From: JAKFWI01 sp031399165
Lineage (GTDB): Bacteria; Pseudomonadota; Alphaproteobacteria; Caulobacterales; Aquidulcibacteraceae
Length of the DNA stretch: 64,000 nucleotides
Direction of reading: 5' to 3'
Assembly (NCBI GenBank): GCA_031399165.1
Contig: JANNOO010000038.1
Span: forward strand, 163,728-227,727
The position numbers were made by a program, and so were the translations under genes. The notes beneath the pieces are model-generated. The model did no database searches and was not told the origin of the DNA. It worked only from the letters and a program-made list of their open reading frames with translations. Shown in pieces: positions 59,798 through 64,000 of this stretch. The stretch's first letter is position 1. Each line of letters starts with the position of its first letter.

Positions 59798-60412
59798 ATG
59801 ACGGTCGTTGACGTTTTCGACCCCACTGAGGGAAAGCGCGAGCGATCCAAGGCCGCCAACCGGCAGGCGATCCTGACTGCGGCGCGGCGCGTTTTCGCCG
59901 ATTTGGGGTACGACGCCACCACCGTGCGGGACATCATCCGCGGCACGGATCTCGCCTCAGGCACGTTCTACAATTACTTCAAGTCGAAGGAAGAAGTGTT
60001 CGAAGCGCTTCAGGACGATAGCGCCCATCGCTTTCGCGGCTTGTTACAGGAGCAATGCGCGCGGGCGCGGACGTTCGAGGAATTCGTCCGCCGCACGCTG
60101 GACGCGTACTTCCGCTTCCTCGCCGACGAGAAAGCCAGCGGCCGCATTCTGCAGCGGCCCGACGCGCCGTTCACGCATCGCGTCGATACGCCGGAGATGA
60201 AAGCGATCTTCCGGGAAGTGCGCAGCGAAATTGAACGCACGCTTGGCCGCGGCATCGCGCCAGGCGTCGATCCGGACTATCTCGCCGCCGCATCCATTGG
60301 CATCGCGCGGGAGGTGGGCGATCGCATGATGCTGCGCCAGGCTGAGGACGTGGAATACGCCAGCACCTTCTGCGCCAACCTTATTCTCGGCGGCGTGCGC
60401 GCACGCGGCTAG
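59798..60412 (+). CDS. TetR-family transcriptional regulator
   Basis: A 204-aa regulator with HTH NRQAILTAARRVFADLGYDATTVRDIIRGTDLASGTFYNYFKSKEEVF (read in parts). The start at 59798 is preceded by GGGAGG; the frame is open upstream to 59684 but without RBS. It is divergent from bioB and convergent, by 4 bases, with hemB. Target genes unknown. Confidence 0.9.
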   Translation: MTVVDVFDPTEGKRERSKAANRQAILTAARRVFADLGYDATTVRDIIRGTDLASGTFYNYFKSKEEVFEALQDDSAHRFRGLLQEQCARARTFEEFVRRTLDAYFRFLADEKASGRILQRPDAPFTHRVDTPEMKAIFREVRSEIERTLGRGIAPGVDPDYLAAASIGIAREVGDRMMLRQAEDVEYASTFCANLILGGVRARG

Positions 60413-61416
60413 GGACGGCCCATCAGTTCCACTGCGCGCGGCGCGAAATAGGTGATGATCCCGTCGGCGCCGGCGCGCTTGAAAGCCAGCAGCGTTTCCA
60501 TGATGGCGCGGTCCTCGTCGATCCAGCCATTCGCGCCCGCCGCCTTGATCATCGCGTATTCGCCTGAGACCTGGAACGCGAACGTCGGCAGCGCGAACGT
60601 CTCCTTCACGCGGCGGACGATATCGAGATAGGCTAGGCCCGGCTTGACCATCACCATGTCCGCGCCCTCGGCGATATCGAGCGCCACTTCTTTCAGCGCC
60701 TCGTCAGAATTGCCGGGGTCCATCTGGTACGTCTTCTTGTCGCCGCGCAGCGCCTTGGCGGTGCCGATCGCCTCGCGATAGGGGCCGTAGAACGCCGATG
60801 CGTATTTGGCCGCGTAAGCCATGATCATCGTGTCTTGCTTGCCCGCCGCTTCGAGCGCCGAGCGGATGGCGCCCACGCGGCCGTCCATCATGTCGGACGG
60901 GGCGATGATGTCGGCGCCGGCTTCAGCCTGCACCAGCGCCTGATCGACGAGGCGCTTTACCGTTTCGTCGTTGGCGATTGCATCGCCGTGCAGCACGCCA
61001 TCATGGCCATGATCTGTGAACGGATCGAGCGCCACATCGACCATAAGGCCCACGTTCGGGGCGGCCGCCTTCATCGCTCGCACCGCCTCGCAGACAAGAC
61101 CTTTAGGATTGTTCGCCTCGCTGCCGGCATTGTCCTTCTTCGCGCCGTCGATATGCGGAAAGACGGCTATGGCCGGAATGCCGGCCCTCTGCGCCCATTC
61201 AGCGGCGCGCGCCGCTTCAGTAACGCTAAGGCGATCCACGCCAGGGAGCGCTGGAATGGCGATGCGGTCCTCGCGCCCGTCGTGAATAATCACCGACCAG
61301 ATCACATCGCAGACGCTGACCGCGTGCTCGCGGACGAGATTGCGTATCCAAGGCGCAGCGCGAAGACGGCGCGGCCGCGCGGCGGGAAATGAAGCAGAAT
61401 AAGGCGTGGAAGACAT
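60409..61416 (-). CDS. hemB: Delta-aminolevulinic acid dehydratase (porphobilinogen synthase)
   Basis: A 335-aa HemB that condenses two ALA molecules to porphobilinogen. Schiff-base lysines are K204 (YAAKYASAFYGPYREA) and K258 (MVKPGLAYLD). The metal region reads DVALDPFTDHGHDG without the zinc-binding cysteines, i.e. the magnesium/potassium-dependent type. The ATG at 61416 is preferred over one 7 codons upstream. It is divergent from hemA over a 120-base gap. Confidence 0.95.
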   Translation of the reverse strand: MSSTPYSASFPAARPRRLRAAPWIRNLVREHAVSVCDVIWSVIIHDGREDRIAIPALPGVDRLSVTEAARAAEWAQRAGIPAIAVFPHIDGAKKDNAGSEANNPKGLVCEAVRAMKAAAPNVGLMVDVALDPFTDHGHDGVLHGDAIANDETVKRLVDQALVQAEAGADIIAPSDMMDGRVGAIRSALEAAGKQDTMIMAYAAKYASAFYGPYREAIGTAKALRGDKKTYQMDPGNSDEALKEVALDIAEGADMVMVKPGLAYLDIVRRVKETFALPTFAFQVSGEYAMIKAAGANGWIDEDRAIMETLLAFKRAGADGIITYFAPRAVELMGRP

Positions 61417-61536
61417 GTAATTAAGAATGGTTCGCAAGTAACCGCGACGAATGATCTAGGACATGAACTATCGTAAGACCTGAAAACGAAGACTATACTA
61501 TCCGTAAGGGATCAGGATCGGGCGCGAAAGAAAAGT

Positions 61537-62757
61537 ATGAGACCCGAGGACGCAAAGACATTCGAGGAAGCGGTCGCCCGTATTCGGGAGGAAGGCCGCT
61601 ACCGCGTATTTGCTGACATCATGCGTAGCCGGGGCCGGTATCCGCATGCGCGTCTGCGCCTGCCGGAAGGCGGGTTCAAGGATATCGTGGTCTGGTGCTC
61701 GAACGATTATCTCGGCCAGAGCCAGCATCAGGACGTGCTCGGCGCCGCACACAAAGCGATTGATGCAGTCGGGGCGGGCGCCGGCGGCACGCGTAACATA
61801 TCCGGCACCACATCATACCACGTCGATCTGGAAAAAGAGTTGGCCAGCCTGCACGGCAAGGAAGCAGCGCTGCTGTTTACGTCTGGCTATGTGTCCAATG
61901 ACGCAACGCTCTCGACGCTGGTGAAGCTCTTCCCCGATCTCTGGATTTTCTCGGACGCTAAGAACCACGCCTCGATGATCGAGGGCATCAAGCGCCACGC
62001 GTGCAACGTCCGCATCTTCCGCCACAACGACCTCCAGCACCTTGAGGCGATGCTCAACGAGGCGCCGGCCCATGCGCCCAAATTGATCGCGTTCGAGAGC
62101 GTGTATTCAATGGACGGCGATGTCGCGCCAATCGGCGCGATCTGCGATGTTGCCGAAGCCTATGGCGCGATGACCTATCTCGACGAGGTCCATGGCGTGG
62201 GCCTTTACGGTGAGAACGGCGGCGGCGTCGCTGAGCGCGATGGCGTGATGCACCGTGTCGATTTCATAGAAGGCACGCTGGCCAAAGCGTTTGGCACGAT
62301 GGGCGGTTACGTCACCGGCCCGGCGACGGCGATCGATGCGATCCGCTTGGCCGCGCCAGGCTTCATCTTCACCACGTCGCTGGCGCCTTCAATCGCGGCG
62401 GCGGCATTGGAAAGCGTTCGCGTCGTCAAGGCGTGCCCGCACATGCGCGACCGGCTGGCCGAGCGCGCCGAACGGCTCCGCAATCTGCTCGCTGCAGCAG
62501 GCCTGCCAGTGATGCCATCGACGACGCATATCGTGCCGCTTCTGATTGGCGACGCCGCGCTATGCAAGGCGATCTCCGACGAGCTGCTTTATGCCCATGG
62601 CGTCTATGTGCAGCCGATCAATTATCCCACGGTCGCGCGCGGCCAGGAGCGTCTGCGGTTTACGCCGACGCCGTTTCACGAGGATGATCTCATGGATAAA
62701 CTCGTCGAGGCTATGAGCGTCGTCTGGACGAAGTTCATGACCACCAAAGCGGCCTGA
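61537..62757 (+). CDS. hemA: 5-aminolevulinate synthase (C4 pathway)
   Basis: A 406-aa PLP enzyme that makes ALA from glycine and succinyl-CoA, the alphaproteobacterial and mitochondrial route. Features: NDYLGQSQHQDVLGA, GAGAGGTRNISGTTSYHVDLE, YLDEVHGVGLYG and Schiff-base K250 (GTLAKAFGTMGG). Length fits the family (about 405). Together with the divergent hemB it supplies the first two steps of heme synthesis. Confidence 0.95.
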   Translation: MRPEDAKTFEEAVARIREEGRYRVFADIMRSRGRYPHARLRLPEGGFKDIVVWCSNDYLGQSQHQDVLGAAHKAIDAVGAGAGGTRNISGTTSYHVDLEKELASLHGKEAALLFTSGYVSNDATLSTLVKLFPDLWIFSDAKNHASMIEGIKRHACNVRIFRHNDLQHLEAMLNEAPAHAPKLIAFESVYSMDGDVAPIGAICDVAEAYGAMTYLDEVHGVGLYGENGGGVAERDGVMHRVDFIEGTLAKAFGTMGGYVTGPATAIDAIRLAAPGFIFTTSLAPSIAAAALESVRVVKACPHMRDRLAERAERLRNLLAAAGLPVMPSTTHIVPLLIGDAALCKAISDELLYAHGVYVQPINYPTVARGQERLRFTPTPFHEDDLMDKLVEAMSVVWTKFMTTKAA

Positions 62758-62763
62758 CGCGTG

Positions 62764-62961
62764 ATGCCCGCTGGCGGCGCGCGGGACGTGATCTTCGAAT
62801 TTGTGATCCAGGGCGCTTACATGCGCGTGGCGGCCGTCGATGTAGAAACCGGCGTTGAAGCGGTGACGCTGGGCCCGGCCAACGCGGCGCGCAGCGATCT
62901 CGAGGCGCTGGCCCTACGCAAACTCAACCATTTGCTCGCCCAGCGACAGCAGCAGCAATAG
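62764..62961 (+). CDS. Small conserved alphaproteobacterial protein (DUF6898-like)
   Basis: A 65-aa protein with a beta-rich core (DVIFEFVIQGAYMRVAAVDVETGVEAVTLGPANA) and a helical, glutamine-rich tail. The start is ATG 62764 or the GTG one codon before, 3 bases after the hemA stop, so it is probably co-transcribed with hemA. The family is conserved in Alphaproteobacteria without known function. Confidence 0.72.
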   Translation: MPAGGARDVIFEFVIQGAYMRVAAVDVETGVEAVTLGPANAARSDLEALALRKLNHLLAQRQQQQ

Positions 62962-62965
62962 GCGT

Positions 62966-63397
62966 CTACGGCTCTTTGCGCCTAACGCCTTTTCCGAGAC
63001 CTATCTTCTTGGCGAATTCAGAGCGCCGCGCGGCGTAGGACGGGGCGACCATCGGATAGTCGGCCGGCAGGTTCCAGCGCTTCCTATAATCCTCAGGCGA
63101 CATGTCGTAGGTTGAGCGCAGATAGCGCTTGAGCATTTTAAGCTTTTTGCCGTCTTCCAGGCATATGATGTAATCGGCGTGTACGGATTTGTTGGCCGGC
63201 ACGGCGGGTTTCTGCTTATCGCCGGTCTTTTCCTCCTCGCCGCGCGCCAGGCCAACCATGGTGCGGTGAACCGAGCGGATAAGGTCCGGCAACTGCTCCA
63301 TGGCGATCTTGTTGTTGGCCGCAAAGGACGCGACGACATTGGCTGTCATCCGCAGAGCCTCATCCGCGCCGATAGGATCGCCAGAGTCATCGCGCAT
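62966..63397 (-). CDS. mucR: MucR/Ros-family transcriptional regulator with altered zinc finger
   Basis: A 143-aa MucR-type protein. The N-terminal helices (ALRMTANVVASFAANNKI) mediate oligomer formation; the DNA-binding part is DYIICLEDGKKLKMLKRYL followed by SPEDYRKRWNLPADYPMVAP. In Ros numbering, C79 is kept but the other zinc ligands are replaced: C82 to D82, H92 to Y92 and H97 to Y97. Zinc-free members of this family exist and still fold, so DNA binding is probable. MucR proteins are global regulators of envelope and cell-cycle genes. Confidence 0.9.
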   Translation of the reverse strand: MRDDSGDPIGADEALRMTANVVASFAANNKIAMEQLPDLIRSVHRTMVGLARGEEEKTGDKQKPAVPANKSVHADYIICLEDGKKLKMLKRYLRSTYDMSPEDYRKRWNLPADYPMVAPSYAARRSEFAKKIGLGKGVRRKEP

Positions 63398-63461
63398 GGG
63401 TGTACCTTGAATTCACTTAGTATCGGCTCGTCTCTGCCCAGCATAAAGCGCGAATTCTAGA

Positions 63462-64000
63462 TCAGTTCAAGTATTGACGGGCCCAGGCAAAAATATAGTG
63501 GGCGGGCGCGCCGCCGGCAACTTCGCCGTGAAGCACTTTCCCCCGGAAAAATCGTGTCAAGTCATCGGCGTGAATTGCGACTCCGGAGCCGAGCCTCGCA
63601 CCCTCGATGGAGGCGCGGGCCAGGTCGAATTCATGGGTCTCGCATGCTTCGAACATCTTCATCCAATGCGCCTTGCGCTGCGCATTCTGGACGAGCGCGG
63701 GAAACGCGACCTCGATTTCGACCTCCTCGGGACCCACCGGGAACCCGGCTTGATCCATCTCTGCCCCCGCCGGGATCAGAATCTGGTCTGGCTTCACAAT
63801 TTGAGCGGCCAGCATCGTCAGATGCCGTATCAATGGCGTTCCCCGGTTGGGCCAAAGCTGCACCACCACGCCTTCCGCAGCCCGGTCGATCAGCTCGATC
63901 AAGGCGGTTAGGAGAATCTGCGGATAACGCTGGGGGTCAAGGCTGCCATAGAAGCGCCAAGCCACGATTTTGTCGTCCCGGAACAAGCAAAGCCGCCCCG
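63462..64000 (-). CDS. Unidentified protein, 5' end outside window
   Basis: At least 179 codons; the frame is open to the right edge, and the only start candidate near the edge is a TTG at 63986, so the gene is probably cut. Visible features are a helical VVVQLWPNRGTPLIRHLTMLAAQIVKPDQILIP segment with a GEVAGGAPAHYIFAWARQYLN end. I do not recognise a family. Confidence 0.6.
   Translation of the reverse strand, partial: GRLCLFRDDKIVAWRFYGSLDPQRYPQILLTALIELIDRAAEGVVVQLWPNRGTPLIRHLTMLAAQIVKPDQILIPAGAEMDQAGFPVGPEEVEIEVAFPALVQNAQRKAHWMKMFEACETHEFDLARASIEGARLGSGVAIHADDLTRFFRGKVLHGEVAGGAPAHYIFAWARQYLN

Noticed and set aside
1..64000. CRISPR arrays or rRNA genes
   Set aside because: No regularly spaced repeats and no rRNA-like segments were noticed anywhere; the only RNA gene I can support is tRNA-Gly.

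Overview
This 64 kb window is a high-GC chromosomal segment from an alphaproteobacterium, most likely a Caulobacterales/Hyphomonadaceae-type organism. The grounds are a C4-pathway 5-aminolevulinate synthase, a class I lysyl-tRNA synthetase, a MucR-type regulator, a UrcA protein, an imuA-imuB-dnaE2 cassette behind an alphaproteobacterial SOS box (GTTC-N7-GTTC), and two large TonB-dependent receptors. The taxonomic placement is inferred from gene content only.

Region 1 (1-18815) is a catabolic island. On the plus strand it opens with the end of an FAD-linked oxidase and a Rieske oxygenase. A long, mostly translationally coupled minus-strand series runs from 10854 down to 1517: isochorismatase-type hydrolase, cupin, CocE/NonD hydrolase, cytosine-deaminase-like amidohydrolase, creatininase-family hydrolase, flavodoxin-fold reductase, an NMT1/THI5-type ABC importer, and FolD. 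Divergent to it is a coupled AtzG-AtzE-HpxZ(AtzH) module, followed by a TetR regulator, a TonB receptor, a second FolD that has lost active-site residues, a SnoaL-like lipoprotein and an acetamidase/formamidase. I read this as a regulon for uptake and hydrolytic breakdown of an unidentified nitrogen-rich, probably heterocyclic compound, with release of one-carbon units. Three intergenic copies of one palindrome-like motif (T[AG]AGC-N6-TGCATA) are probable operators for the TetR protein and tie the island together.

Region 2 (18829-32150) is a polyamine utilisation locus: class III aminotransferase, PuuC-type aldehyde dehydrogenase, PuuA-type glutamylpolyamine synthetase, PotF-PotH-PotI-PotG importer, PuuD hydrolase, SpuC-type aminotransferase, a second PuuA-type enzyme and a PuuB-type oxidase.

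Region 3 (32165-37669) is the mutagenic-repair cassette imuA-imuB-dnaE2 with its SOS box. Region 4 (37973-48092) holds a methyltransferase, a GtrA/GtrB-type glycan-lipid set with a polytopic membrane protein, a FecI-FecR-TonB receptor signalling unit, tRNA-Gly(CCC), a lipoprotein-type MsrB and a membrane glycosyltransferase. Region 5 (48157-54993) is mainly housekeeping: SixA-type phosphatase, LysK, a LexA-like S24 repressor, DUF952, PyrD, UrcA and hypothetical proteins.

Region 6 (55080-57932) is an intact IS1-type mobile element with 18-bp perfect terminal inverted repeats and an 8-bp target duplication. It carries three coupled passenger genes: an AlbA_2/HATPase protein, a 102-aa protein and a 56-aa membrane protein. 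It landed just upstream of an outer-membrane-like protein gene. Region 7 (57949-64000) has bioB, a TetR regulator, divergent hemB/hemA, a small conserved protein, a MucR homologue lacking most zinc ligands, and an unidentified gene cut by the window edge.

The best candidates for something undescribed are the N-heterocycle/one-carbon island with its degenerate FolD and shared operator, and the passenger-carrying IS element.
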